Under the pieces are notes generated by a model. The model ran no database searches. It was not told where the DNA came from and saw only the letters and a program-made list of their open reading frames with translations. From Bacteroidales bacterium (GTDB lineage: Bacteria > Bacteroidota > Bacteroidia > Bacteroidales > UBA932): a stretch of DNA of 64,000 bases. The position numbers were made by a program, and so were the translations under genes. The stretch lies in contig JAGBVU010000001.1 in NCBI GenBank assembly GCA_017630155.1, forward strand, positions 124,001 through 188,000, given 5' to 3'. Numbering within the stretch: the stretch's first letter is position 1; the number at the start of each line of letters is the position of its first letter. This document shows, one piece after another, positions 23,247-33,738 of the stretch.

Positions 23247-24849
23247 AAATATATTACTGGCGTTGGTCCTCCTCTTCAATGGTGTTTTTTTGGTATTTGG
23301 CCAGGAGAACATCAAGTCCACTGTGACTGTTACCAGAGAGTATGATAATAAAATTGAGGGGGTGGTGAAATCTGATTTTAAAACTTCATACTCCGATACT
23401 CTGCAAAAGTTTAAACTGAACTTTGACTACTCTGCGTTTGACAGGCCATATAAGGATCTTTATGAGTTTTCCCCTGTAGATGGGATACAATTACCGGCCA
23501 AAGGGGTAGTGCGCTATCCTGTCCTGTATTTCAAGGGGGCTCTTGGCTACCCTCTCATGCCAGAGGCCGATCTTTATGTGCAGCCCAGTCTTGGGAGGAA
23601 AAATACTTTGGTCCTTTATGCCAATCATCACTCTTTATGGGGAAATAAGGGGTATGATACCCCGGTAAATGAGAGTGTTACTACAGGCGGACTCGGGTAT
23701 GCATACCATTGGAAAACTGGTGAGGCTAGGTTGAATGGATACTATAGCCACAATTTTCATGAGTATAAGGAGTCAGAATTTTACAGTTATGATCCTCAGA
23801 TGACCCAGAATATAGGTGGTAATCTCTCTGTGAAATCTTTTAATTCAACCCCCGGTGCTTTACAATATGATTTCAATCTCTCAGGTGTTGCTACCAATAT
23901 AAGAAATTATGCTCGGGAGGTATTCTTTGATGGTTCTCTCGATTTGGGCTTCAGATTGGCAGGAAAGCATAGGATGTTTCTGAATATCGGTTTTGAAAAC
24001 AGTACATACAACAACAAATATGTGGATGGTACTGCACTGAAGGGTAATGGTGGGTTGATATCTGTAGAGCCCCAGTATGCATACTCTTTCGGAAGATTGA
24101 GTCTGGCAGTAGGAATAGGGCTTGCGGCGATATATGGTGATCCTCTCGGTGTGGATGGGAATGGAGATTGTGCAAATGTCTATCCAAAGGTGAGGGTTGC
24201 ATATGAAGCTGTCAAAGGTTCTTTGTGGCTGAAGGCTATGGTGGATGGTGGTAATACCTTTATGAGTTTTACAGAGCTCTTGAGGATGAATCCATGGTTG
24301 ACCCCAGTATCCATAAGCAACTCTTCTGTTCTGGTAAGGACTCAGGTGGCTTTGGAGGGTGCGGTGAAGGATATATTCGGATATACTTTGAGTGGTATAT
24401 ACCAGAGACGTGCGACTGTATACTCTTTTTATGGAACATCAGGACGTCAGGCAAGGGCTACGGCCAATAATGTGAATGAGCTGGGTGCTGATGCCCAAAT
24501 CTCTGTAAATACCAAATCCTTAGACTTTGACCTTAGCGCCTCATACAGAAATTATGGCGGGGAGATTATCTATATGACTCCAGCATGGAAAGTGAATGGT
24601 GTTCTGGAGTATAACTATATGGAGCGGATATATGCAGAGGTGGGTGCCAGGTTCTTTAGCAGTATGGATGGTAAGGGTGTCAGATACGATGGATTCGTAG
24701 ATTTGTATGCCGATTTGAAGTATGTTGTCAACTCCAAATTTACTGTATTTCTCAAAGGTGGGAACCTGTTGAACAACCAGATTTTTTATCTTCAGGATTA
24801 TGTCGAACCGGGGGTAAATTTTGCGCTTGGATTGTTTATTAAATTGTGA
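23230..24849 (+). CDS. Outer-membrane beta-barrel protein, TonB-receptor-like, unknown
   Basis: 539 residues with a signal peptide (residues about 6-26, LLALVLLFNGVFLVFGQ). No plug domain or TonB box is obvious. From about residue 90 to the end the chain consists of alternating amphipathic strands with aromatic girdles (GALGYPLMPEADLYVQPSL, LDLGFRLAGKHRMFLNIGF, FTVFLKGGNLLNN), and it ends in LGLFIKL with terminal hydrophobics like other barrels. The final strand K-G-G-N-L-L-N-N is typical of Bacteroidota TonB-dependent-like receptors. Coupled to the TPR gene. A role in envelope transport or assembly is inferred; no substrate is indicated. Confidence 0.7.
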   Translation: MKMGNKNILLALVLLFNGVFLVFGQENIKSTVTVTREYDNKIEGVVKSDFKTSYSDTLQKFKLNFDYSAFDRPYKDLYEFSPVDGIQLPAKGVVRYPVLYFKGALGYPLMPEADLYVQPSLGRKNTLVLYANHHSLWGNKGYDTPVNESVTTGGLGYAYHWKTGEARLNGYYSHNFHEYKESEFYSYDPQMTQNIGGNLSVKSFNSTPGALQYDFNLSGVATNIRNYAREVFFDGSLDLGFRLAGKHRMFLNIGFENSTYNNKYVDGTALKGNGGLISVEPQYAYSFGRLSLAVGIGLAAIYGDPLGVDGNGDCANVYPKVRVAYEAVKGSLWLKAMVDGGNTFMSFTELLRMNPWLTPVSISNSSVLVRTQVALEGAVKDIFGYTLSGIYQRRATVYSFYGTSGRQARATANNVNELGADAQISVNTKSLDFDLSASYRNYGGEIIYMTPAWKVNGVLEYNYMERIYAEVGARFFSSMDGKGVRYDGFVDLYADLKYVVNSKFTVFLKGGNLLNNQIFYLQDYVEPGVNFALGLFIKL

Positions 24850-24857
24850 TTTTTTAT

Positions 24858-24865
24858 TATCTTTG
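24858..24865 (+). promoter_or_regulatory. Promoter -7 box TATCTTTG for gyrB
   Basis: TATCTTTG starts 8 bases after the barrel gene stop and lies 28 bases before the gyrB ATG. It matches the Bacteroidota consensus exactly. A TTG at 24832-24834 is a weak -33 candidate with too long a spacer. Confidence 0.65.
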
Positions 24866-24890
24866 TTGTTTGTAAATAACGAGATAATAG

Positions 24891-26891
<2,001 letters not shown>

Positions 26892-26892
26892 A

Positions 26893-27046
26893 GCACATAA
26901 AAAGGGTGATTTCTGCGTTACGCTCGTGCTCTAAATCCTCACATACGGCAGTATGCTCCGGTTTTTAGCACTTCGCAAGCCTTGAAATCCCACCTTTTTA
27001 TGCACTTTGAATATATGGAAAGGGTGATTTCTGCGTTACGCTAGTG
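26893..27046. repeat. REP-like imperfect palindrome with a partial second copy
   Basis: The outer arms CATAAAAAGGGTGATTTC (26896-26913) and GAAATCCCACCTTTTTATG (26984-27002) are inverted copies with small gaps. Inside are a second pair (GCTCGTGCTCTAAA and TTTTTAGCACTTCGC) and a central perfect CATACGGCAGTATG. The first 28 bases (26901-26928) recur at 27019-27046 with one mismatch, so a truncated second copy follows. It sits between gyrB and a terminator and resembles short palindromic repeats dispersed in Bacteroidota genomes. Confidence 0.7.
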
Positions 27047-27055
27047 TAATAAAAC

Positions 27056-27087
27056 AAAAAAGTCCTCATTGATTTGAGGACTTTTTT
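27056..27087. terminator. Bidirectional terminator between gyrB and esterase
   Basis: GTCCTCA (27062-27068) pairs with TGAGGAC (27075-27081), flanked by A-run on the left and T-run on the right, so it can end both gyrB transcripts and those of the convergent esterase. Confidence 0.85.
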
Positions 27088-27106
27088 ATGCATTGTTGTT
27101 TTGTTT

Positions 27107-27946
27107 CTAGAATCCGAGGTTTGCTTCGTTGAGGATTTTAGTGAAGTGTGCAAGATGCTCTTCAAGTGCGTAACCCCAATATTTCCAAGAGTGGGTAGCT
27201 TTGCTTAGATGTTCTACATGAGGAATTTTAAGCTCTTCACATTTGTCTGCAAATTCCTTGGTGCACACTGCGTAAAAGTCTTCATAGCCACAGCTCACGA
27301 TAAGTACTTTTTCAAGTGCCATAGGGTATGTATCGACGTACTCCTGAAGACGGTATACAGCAGACTCTTCATTGTAGCGGGTGTTTTCTGGTGTATATTC
27401 TCCAAGAACTTTGGATACCCATTTGTCAATGAGGTTGGTAGCATTGATGTTCAGTACACCACTCATACTTCCAGCACTTCTGTAGTTCTCTGGATGGTCA
27501 AGGTACAGGTTCATCGCTCCGTGGCCACCCATACTCAAACCTGTAATAAAAGTATATTCAGGGTCAAGTTCATATTTGCTTTTCATAAGGGGCCATAGAT
27601 CCTCATCCCAGAATTTTCTGTATTGCATCCCATTTGGATCTGTGCTGTTTACATACCAGCTGTTGTAGAATCCGTCGGGGGTTATGATTCTGAATCCAGT
27701 CCTGTCGCTTATCTCCTGAAGGTCAAATTTGTCGCTCCAGTTCTTGTAGCAGCCAGACCATCCATGAAGTAGGAATAGGGTGGGAGTCTTCTCAAACTTG
27801 GCAGGTGTATTAGGGGTGAAGACAAGACAGGTGTCATCGCAGTGCAGATTGTCTGAAGATATTATTACTGTCTCAACGCCCACTTTATTGGTGTTGCAAG
27901 CAGCCAGGGCGAATAATAGAGAGAATAAGATGATAGTTTTTCTCAT
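27107..27946 (-). CDS. Esterase lipoprotein, alpha/beta hydrolase (esterase D/tributyrin-esterase family)
   Basis: 279 residues. A lipoprotein signal ends in LAAC (Cys17). The hydrolase core has the oxyanion region HGWSGCYKNW and the nucleophile elbow G-L-S-M-G-G-H-G (Ser138). Acid and histidine candidates are in CGYEDFYA and ATHSWKYWGYALEEHL. The pattern is that of secreted esterases related to acyl-carbohydrate or tributyrin esterases (esterase_phd). It would remove acyl groups from sugars or small esters at the cell surface. Divergent from the HD-domain gene, with a minus-strand -7 box TAATTTTG at 27972-27979. Confidence 0.82.
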   Translation of the reverse strand: MRKTIILFSLLFALAACNTNKVGVETVIISSDNLHCDDTCLVFTPNTPAKFEKTPTLFLLHGWSGCYKNWSDKFDLQEISDRTGFRIITPDGFYNSWYVNSTDPNGMQYRKFWDEDLWPLMKSKYELDPEYTFITGLSMGGHGAMNLYLDHPENYRSAGSMSGVLNINATNLIDKWVSKVLGEYTPENTRYNEESAVYRLQEYVDTYPMALEKVLIVSCGYEDFYAVCTKEFADKCEELKIPHVEHLSKATHSWKYWGYALEEHLAHFTKILNEANLGF

Positions 27947-27993
27947 TTTTCTTTGTTTTTATTTATCTTTACAAAATTAGTAAAAATGGCATT

Positions 27994-30024
27994 ATGGACG
28001 GAATAAAAATTCTTAAAAACAGGAAAATATATATATCATTTGTAGTCGTACTTGTGATTACAGTCCTCTTTTCTCCCATAAGAGGACGCTTCAATCTCCA
28101 TTATCAGATAGGCAAGCCTTGGGTATATGAGACATTTATAGCACCTATAGATTTTCCTATACTCAAGACTGACGAAGAACTTCTGGAGGAGAGGAGGGAA
28201 AAGGCCTCTCTGGTGGTGAAGTACTACAATTTCAATGACAATATTGAGAGTATCCAGAGTACTAAACTTGCAGAGGCTTTTACCGGCACGGCCCTGTCTT
28301 CAGAGTATCTGGCAGGTCTGTACCATCACTTTGCATCACTTTATGGGAGGGGAATCATCTCAGAATATGCAAATGAGGTGGGTGACAAGGGGATGATCAT
28401 CATAGAGAAGAACAAAAGGGCAGTTCAGGTTCCTGGAAAAGAGGTTTTTGATGTGGAATACGCTTTTGAGTTTCTAAAATACAGAATGTCTATGGATTTC
28501 CCTGTAGTTGACAATGACTCACTTTTCAATGCATACAGAGTACAGGAATATATTGTTCCGAACCTGATTTATGACGAGAAAAAGACAGAGCAGCTTAATC
28601 TGCAGGCAATCAATTATATATCTCCAACAAAGGGTATGGTGTATACAGGGGAGATAATAGTCTCAGAGGGGGAGATAGTGACAGCTGAAGTGTACCAGCT
28701 GCTTGAGTCTTACAAGCAGGAGTTTGAGAATTCCATTGGCCGATCGAGCCATTTGGGCGGTTTGGTTTTGGGGCGTTTCATAGTTTTTGCCATGGTCCTT
28801 GCAATGCTTTTTGCAACAATATATTTTACCAATATATGGGTTTTCAAAGGGTTTAACAGGTACGCTTTCATATTGCTTCTTTTTGCTTTGGTGATATTTA
28901 TAACCACCATTGTTATGGAGAGCAATGTGCTTATATTGTATATGGTTCCTTATTCGGTGTTTGCGATGTATCTGCTTGCATTCTACAAAAACTCCTTTGC
29001 TTTCCCGATGTATGTGCTGATATTGCTCCCTTTGCTCCTCATCTCATCTGATGGGATGGAGCTTTATTTTATGAACTTGGCGGCAGGTACTGTACTTTTT
29101 GTCTCACAAAAGCATTTCAGCAAGGGATGGCTCCAATTTCTCAATGCTATCTTTATCTTCATAGGGCTTGTGGTCATTTATGTGGCTTTCAGACTATTAA
29201 GCAATGGAACATTGTCATCATTTGACCCGGGTATTTTGTTCTATCTGGGTGTAAACTCCTTCTTGGTAGTATTTGCTTATCCTCTTGTATTCCTTTTCGA
29301 GAAGATTTTCAAATTTGTATCCATATCTACCCTCAAGGATTTGTCAGATACCAATTCCAAATTGCTCCAGCAGCTATCGGAGGTGGCGCCAGGATCGTTC
29401 CAGCACTCACTTCAGGTGGCAAATCTGGCAGCTGCAGCTGTGCGTGAGATCGGTGGAAATGATGTATTGGCAAGGGTGGGGGCTCTATACCATGATATAG
29501 GTAAGATAAAGAATCCTCAGTGCTTCGTTGAGAATCAAGCACCAGGAATCAATTATCATAAGGGGTTGACTCCGATGGAGAGTGCCAAGCAGATAATAAG
29601 GCACGTGGATGATGGTGTGGAACTTGCCAAGAAAGCAAATCTTCCGGAGGTGGTGATTGAATTCATCAGGACTCACCACGCCAAGAGCCAGACATTGTAT
29701 TTTTATAATGTGTATTGCAATAATGGTGGTAATCCTGAAGAGAAAGAGCCATTTACCTATCACGGCAACTACCCCCATACCAAGGAGCAGGTTGTGGTCC
29801 TTATGGCTGATGCAGTGGAGGCTGCATCGAGGTCGCTTCAGGAGTATACAGAAGAGAGTATATCTGCACTTGTAGAGAAAATTATAGCTGCCAGATTGGC
29901 TGAAGATCAGCTTGTGGAGGCAGAGATCTCTATTAAAGAGATTAATACAGTGAAAGAGATGTTTAAGGCACAACTTATGCAGATGTATCATGCAAGGATA
30001 GCATATCCTGAGAGAAATAAATAG
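27994..30024 (+). CDS. 7TM-HD phosphohydrolase, PgpH-like
   Basis: 676 residues. An N-terminal membrane helix is followed by an extracytoplasmic region of about 230 residues, then seven transmembrane helices (about 255-440) and a cytoplasmic HD domain. The HD motif is visible in F-Q-H-S-L-Q-V and A-L-Y-H-D-I-G-K. This is the arrangement of PgpH, which degrades c-di-AMP in Listeria; the Bacteroidota members are usually annotated only as HDIG-domain proteins. A signalling-nucleotide phosphodiesterase is the most likely role. It ends 31 bases before the tmRNA gene. Confidence 0.82.
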   Translation: MDGIKILKNRKIYISFVVVLVITVLFSPIRGRFNLHYQIGKPWVYETFIAPIDFPILKTDEELLEERREKASLVVKYYNFNDNIESIQSTKLAEAFTGTALSSEYLAGLYHHFASLYGRGIISEYANEVGDKGMIIIEKNKRAVQVPGKEVFDVEYAFEFLKYRMSMDFPVVDNDSLFNAYRVQEYIVPNLIYDEKKTEQLNLQAINYISPTKGMVYTGEIIVSEGEIVTAEVYQLLESYKQEFENSIGRSSHLGGLVLGRFIVFAMVLAMLFATIYFTNIWVFKGFNRYAFILLLFALVIFITTIVMESNVLILYMVPYSVFAMYLLAFYKNSFAFPMYVLILLPLLLISSDGMELYFMNLAAGTVLFVSQKHFSKGWLQFLNAIFIFIGLVVIYVAFRLLSNGTLSSFDPGILFYLGVNSFLVVFAYPLVFLFEKIFKFVSISTLKDLSDTNSKLLQQLSEVAPGSFQHSLQVANLAAAAVREIGGNDVLARVGALYHDIGKIKNPQCFVENQAPGINYHKGLTPMESAKQIIRHVDDGVELAKKANLPEVVIEFIRTHHAKSQTLYFYNVYCNNGGNPEEKEPFTYHGNYPHTKEQVVVLMADAVEAASRSLQEYTEESISALVEKIIAARLAEDQLVEAEISIKEINTVKEMFKAQLMQMYHARIAYPERNK

Positions 30025-30031
30025 ATTTTGT

Positions 30032-30039
30032 TATCTTTG
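30032..30039 (+). promoter_or_regulatory. Promoter -7 box TATCTTTG for ssrA
   Basis: TATCTTTG ends 16 bases before the first base of tmRNA and lies inside the short gap after the HD-protein stop. The spacing suits transcription of a slightly 5'-extended precursor. Confidence 0.6.
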
Positions 30040-30055
30040 CAGCCTGAAATAACCT

Positions 30056-30451
30056 GGGGATGTTTTGGATTTGACAGCATAAGACATCGGAAGGTAAGCA
30101 CGTCGAGCGTCGTAGCCTTGCTCGCTAATCTCAGACTACAAGCCTATAAATGGCAACGAATCTTATGCACTCGCTGCGTAGTCTGCAAAGCACACTACCT
30201 TAATCCTCGCCGCCAAGGCTGCGGCGACGACGAGTATCCCGCCGGACTTTAAGTCTGCTATGGCCGGCACTAGGGGTATCATCCAAGCGGAATGCGGATA
30301 CTGATTTCTCTAAGGTATCCTAAGACTCAGAGGATAAGGGTAAGGTAGTTTGTCCTTTAGCAGCCTTGCCCCGACAACCACTAAAGGAATAAGCGTGTAG
30401 AAAGCCTTTGGGTGCTATGTTTGGACGGCGGTTCGAGCCCGCCCATCTCCA
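30056..30451 (+). ncRNA. ssrA: tmRNA (transfer-messenger RNA)
   Basis: 396 bases. The acceptor stem pairs GGGGATG (30056-30062) with CATCTCC (30444-30450), one G-U pair, with discriminator A at 30451; CCA is not encoded. The T arm is GGCGG-TTCGAGC-CCGCC. The tag frame starts at GGC 30152 and reads GNESYALAA before TAG 30179-30181, the usual YALAA degron. Pseudoknot regions follow. It rescues stalled ribosomes together with SmpB, which is not nearby. A strong terminator follows at once. Confidence 0.97.
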
Positions 30452-30452
30452 C

Positions 30453-30486
30453 AAAAAAAGCTCAGCCGTTCGGCTGGGCTTTTTTT
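30453..30486 (+). terminator. Terminator of ssrA
   Basis: A-run plus CTCAGCCG pairs with CGGCTGGG and T-run around a TT loop (ACCESSORY hairpin 30461-30478), ending in seven T. It is a symmetric, very stable Rho-independent terminator. Confidence 0.9.
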
Positions 30487-30660
30487 GTGGAGATAAGTTT
30501 ACCCCCTCCGTCACTGCGTGACACCTCCCCGCAGGGGAGATACGCGACTACCGTTGGCGCTTTATGCTTCGCATACGCCAACCCGTCGCGGCCGTCTGAC
30601 GACGGCTTGTTATCGTGGAGATATGTCTACCCCCCTCCGTCACTTCATTCGTTTCTGAGA
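30487..30660. repeat. Degenerate direct repeats in the gap after ssrA
   Basis: The segment 30487-30527 (GTGGAGATAAGTTTACCCCC, CTCCGTCACTGCGTGACACC) recurs as 30615-30660 (GTGGAGATATGTCTACCCCC, CTCCGTCACTTC and then CCTCAC). Between them are short hairpins (CCTCCCCGCAGGGGAG, 30523-30538) and a pair of GGCCGTCTGACGACGGC arms (30590-30606). This is repeat-rich non-coding DNA; no gene is supported in 30490-30707. Confidence 0.5.
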
Positions 30661-30707
30661 CCTCACTCTCTGTGACCTCTTCAAGCCAGTGGCGGGGCAA
30701 TTCCAAT

Positions 30708-31838
30708 TTACATAAGGAACTCCATCAATTCGCTTGGCGTGATGCATTCGAATCGGGCATCCGGATATGCCGCTTTGAATTGCGATGGTGCACCCACTCG
30801 TTTGCCAACCTTTCTCTTTATTTCAAATCCGGTCATTACACCATCCTCTATTTCGATCAGGTCAACTTCTTTCTTCTGCTGGGTTCTCCAGAAGTAATGT
30901 TGTATGAATGTCCGTCCTGCATATTCGTTTCTCTTGAGACGCTCTGCAATTACGAAGTTCTCCCACATATGACCAAGTTCTTCAGGAGACCTGAGGGATA
31001 CCGGTGCCATGTTTCCGATGACACCATTGCGGATACCCATATCCCAGAAGTATAGTTTGCGGGCAAATTTCAGCTCGTTGCGCTGGTTCTTGGCATATGA
31101 TGGGAGTGTAAAAATTATATAACTCCTTTCTAGGATCTCTATATACCGTTCTACTGTCTTAGCATCTATGCCTACCAGTCCGGCAAGTTCAGTCGCTGAG
31201 ACAGTGGAACCAATCTGGAATGCAAGTGCCTGAACAAGTTTGACGAGCTTATCCGGCTTGGCGATATTGTTTTCCTCCATGACATCTTTATAGAGATAGC
31301 TGTCTATGAGTTCCTTGAGAACTTCTTTTTCATCGCCAATAGAGGTTACGACTTCGGGATAATAGCCATAGATAAGTCTGTGGTCAATCATTCTTGATTC
31401 TTCCAAAACGCTTGTGTCATCTGCCATTTCTTTGAATGACAGAGGGTAGAGTTTGAACTCTCGCTTTCTTCCGGTTAAGGACTCGTTTACTGCCTCAGCC
31501 AGCTTGAAGGCGGAGCTACCTGTTACTATGATTTTAACATCCTTGAACTTCTCTGCCACGATCTTGAGCATATTACCAATGTTCTCAATCTTCTGTGCCT
31601 CGTCAACAAATAGGAAGTTATTGTTTCCAATAAGAATCTTCATCTTGGCCTCATCGACATTTACAAACATAGTCTGCACATCGGTGTTGTCACCGTTGAT
31701 TTCCAGGACTTTTGCATCTTTCGGAATTATAACATTTGCAAGAGTTGATTTACCTACTTGGCGCGGTCCCATTATGGTTACTACTTTTTTCTTTGCAAGG
31801 GCATTGGTTATCCTCTCCTCTATGGCTCTTGTGATCAT
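30708..31838 (-). CDS. AAA ATPase with DUF4143-type C-terminus
   Basis: 376 residues. Walker A is GPRQVGKST (about 24-32), Walker B is FLFVDEAQKI with the family's D-E-A-Q motif, followed by sensor TGSSAFKLAE and LTGRKREFKLYPLSFKEM. The second half holds a winged-helix-like part (VGIDAKTVERYIEILERSYIIFTL) and a nuclease-like DUF4143 end (YFWRTQQKKEVDLIEIEDG, FEIKRKVG). Proteins of this type are common in accessory regions of Bacteroidota; their cellular role is unknown, with proposals linking them to mobile elements or toxin-antitoxin-like systems. A minus-strand -7 box TATATTTG (31863-31870) precedes it. Confidence 0.85.
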   Translation of the reverse strand: MITRAIEERITNALAKKKVVTIMGPRQVGKSTLANVIIPKDAKVLEINGDNTDVQTMFVNVDEAKMKILIGNNNFLFVDEAQKIENIGNMLKIVAEKFKDVKIIVTGSSAFKLAEAVNESLTGRKREFKLYPLSFKEMADDTSVLEESRMIDHRLIYGYYPEVVTSIGDEKEVLKELIDSYLYKDVMEENNIAKPDKLVKLVQALAFQIGSTVSATELAGLVGIDAKTVERYIEILERSYIIFTLPSYAKNQRNELKFARKLYFWDMGIRNGVIGNMAPVSLRSPEELGHMWENFVIAERLKRNEYAGRTFIQHYFWRTQQKKEVDLIEIEDGVMTGFEIKRKVGKRVGAPSQFKAAYPDARFECITPSELMEFLM

Positions 31839-31871
31839 GGCGTCTGTATTTTGTGTTCAGTGCAAATATAG

Positions 31872-31941
31872 ATAAATTCCGTAAATATTAAAAGATTTAC
31901 GGAATAGATTCCTTAAAAATTATAATATTTGCGGAATTTGG
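31872..31941 (+). repeat. Degenerate direct repeat copy 1 (with 36656-36723)
   Basis: About 70 bases, roughly 80% identical to 36656-36723 in the same orientation: both begin ATAAATTCC-TAAAT, contain AAAGATTT-CGGA and AAAATTATAATATTT and end near TTTGG. Copy 1 also contains a perfect 11-base inverted repeat, ATTCCGTAAAT (31876-31886) and ATTTACGGAAT (31895-31905), just upstream of the ATPase promoter. Confidence 0.7.
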
Positions 31942-32188
31942 TCTAGCCGAGTCATGTGAAGACGTGCCGTTTGAAGTCTTAATCGGGAATAGGATAGATG
32001 GCATCCCTCCGAAATACATTCTAATGTTATAGGCCACTCCGCACCAGAGGTGCTTTAAAAAAAGAAGAGGTGTGTTTGCAACCTGCTTGCAAATTGAAAA
32101 CACACTTCTGATACCTCTCTGCCCATTAATGGCAAGTCTTCTGACGGCTTTGCCGGCTGAAGTCTTGCCGGGCGTTTATATTTGCATT
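31942..32188. repeat. Gene-free hairpin cluster with possible gene remnant
   Basis: The 350-base gap between the ATPase and the DUF3667 gene has three palindromes: GCACC-AGA-GGTGC (32041-32053); AGAGGTGTGTTT with AAACACACTTCT (32066-32109, one G-T); and GGCAAGTCTTC with GAAGTCTTGCC (32131-32169, one mismatch) enclosing GGC-TTT-GCC. Plus-strand 31958-32029 reads EDVPFEVLIGNRIDGIPPKY-like before a stop at 32029, possibly the tail of a decayed gene. The hairpins resemble REP sequences. Confidence 0.5.
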
Positions 32189-33679
32189 TTATACTCCAGC
32201 AGCCTTAACAAGAAAGAGCAACAGCAGCAAAGAGAGTAATATAGTCACACCTAACAGGTATAAGGACAATACAAACAAAGACTTGAGTATACATTTTATC
32301 CACCCGCTACCCGAATAAACCGTATGGGATGCAATTATGAAATAAACGAACAGGAACGCCATATACCCCTTAAGCAGCAGCGTTGACGGGATAAAACTTG
32401 CAAATGAGAGCAACAGCAGAACCACAAGCAGAGCAATGAACAATACCGCGCAGAAATGTAGCGAGAATACAAAATGTGACATATAGTTCATATTCTTTTT
32501 CCTGTATATCACTTTAAGTATAAAGGCCATAAACGGAATGGTAAGGAGTATGATGAGCGGGAGCCAGCTCTTTACCAAAGACAAGAACTCATCAAAATAA
32601 CTTCTCTTTATTGCATTTTCATTGTCAATCTTGGTATACCGCTTTTTCGGGGTCACTTTATAAAAATAGGCCATTGTTGCTGTTTCCAACTCTCTCTTTA
32701 TCTCCGCAATTTCTGCACTATCCAAAGAATATGAAGTGGCAGACATATCAAGTGTTTTTGTAATGGCAGCTATACCGGCATAATCAGCACCTCTATTAAA
32801 ATCCTTTTTATCAACCCCTGCCTTCTCAAACATATAAGATGGAACCGTCATATCCCCTTTTACAACAATTCTGTCCCTTAAGAACACCACAGGGAGAGAA
32901 AGAAGAATTGTATCGTGCCCAGTCTGCTCATCATCGTATGTGTAAATTGCATTCATACGCATATCCTCACCCATCTTCATCACGCCCCGGGCAAGAGAAG
33001 ACTCATTCTCCTCTTTGGCCTCCTCCGGCATTTGTGGCATCACTGGTATTTCCAACTTTTCCACTGAAGTCAATTTCTTCACACTATGTTTTCCCGACAA
33101 CCTCTTCTTTATTGTAAAAATATCGGGATAATCCTCCAACATATAAGGGTTTCCAATAAAAAAGATTGTTGTGTCCTTCCCCGAAAAATACAGGGAATCC
33201 AACTTCACATTCTCCTCCACATATCCCGGAATATTAGCCTGGGTAAACTGCTCATCAACCACCCGTTCCCCCATAAAGATTACTATAGTAAAGAATATCA
33301 CCAATATGAACATATTGAGCTTCATAGGGTGCATATAAGAAACTATCTTCCCTGCATTGAACTCATTGGTAAGGAACCCAGGACGGCGGAACAGCTGCCA
33401 TACAGTAACCGGTATCTTATAATCAAACTGATACACATTCTCAAAATATTGCCACACATATTTCCAGAAAGGTTGGCTGTTATCGTGAGCAAACTGCCCG
33501 CAATTATGGCAATACATCCCCTCCAACTTGGTCCCACAATTCTGGCAATGCACATACGGAGGGGTATACTTCCTTCTGGTACGCTGCAACCTCTTAAGCT
33601 CAATCATCCTGTGTACCCTCTCCTTACGATTTGCAAGCCTATCTTTCCAAGCGTGGTATATATCTTTAACCTTTTTCAT
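32189..33679 (-). CDS. DUF3667 membrane protein with N-terminal zinc ribbon
   Basis: 496 residues from ATG 33679 (a GTG two codons upstream is the longer frame). Near the start (about residues 44-62) CQNCGTKLEGMYCHNCGQ is a C-x2-C/C-x2-C zinc ribbon. After it, QPFWKYVWQYFENVYQFDYK and VWQLFRRPGFLTNEFNAGK are the hallmark of DUF3667. Membrane helices include MKLNMFILVIFFTIVIF and four or five at the C-terminus (about 365-490), with a large periplasmic or cytoplasmic loop between. Function is unknown. A minus-strand -7 box TACTTTTG (33714-33721) lies 34 bases upstream. Confidence 0.82.
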   Translation of the reverse strand: MKKVKDIYHAWKDRLANRKERVHRMIELKRLQRTRRKYTPPYVHCQNCGTKLEGMYCHNCGQFAHDNSQPFWKYVWQYFENVYQFDYKIPVTVWQLFRRPGFLTNEFNAGKIVSYMHPMKLNMFILVIFFTIVIFMGERVVDEQFTQANIPGYVEENVKLDSLYFSGKDTTIFFIGNPYMLEDYPDIFTIKKRLSGKHSVKKLTSVEKLEIPVMPQMPEEAKEENESSLARGVMKMGEDMRMNAIYTYDDEQTGHDTILLSLPVVFLRDRIVVKGDMTVPSYMFEKAGVDKKDFNRGADYAGIAAITKTLDMSATSYSLDSAEIAEIKRELETATMAYFYKVTPKKRYTKIDNENAIKRSYFDEFLSLVKSWLPLIILLTIPFMAFILKVIYRKKNMNYMSHFVFSLHFCAVLFIALLVVLLLLSFASFIPSTLLLKGYMAFLFVYFIIASHTVYSGSGWIKCILKSLFVLSLYLLGVTILLSLLLLLFLVKAAGV

Positions 33680-33738
33680 ATTCACTGTAACTTACCGGCT
33701 GGTTTTTATTGTTCAAAAGTAAAGATTTTTTCTCTATT

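Noticed and set aside
30028..30252. 74-aa frame over the tmRNA
   Set aside because: It overlaps ssrA and has no protein-like composition.
30412..31055. Plus-strand frames after ssrA and across the ATPase end
   Set aside because: They run through terminator, repeats and the antisense strand of the well-supported ATPase.
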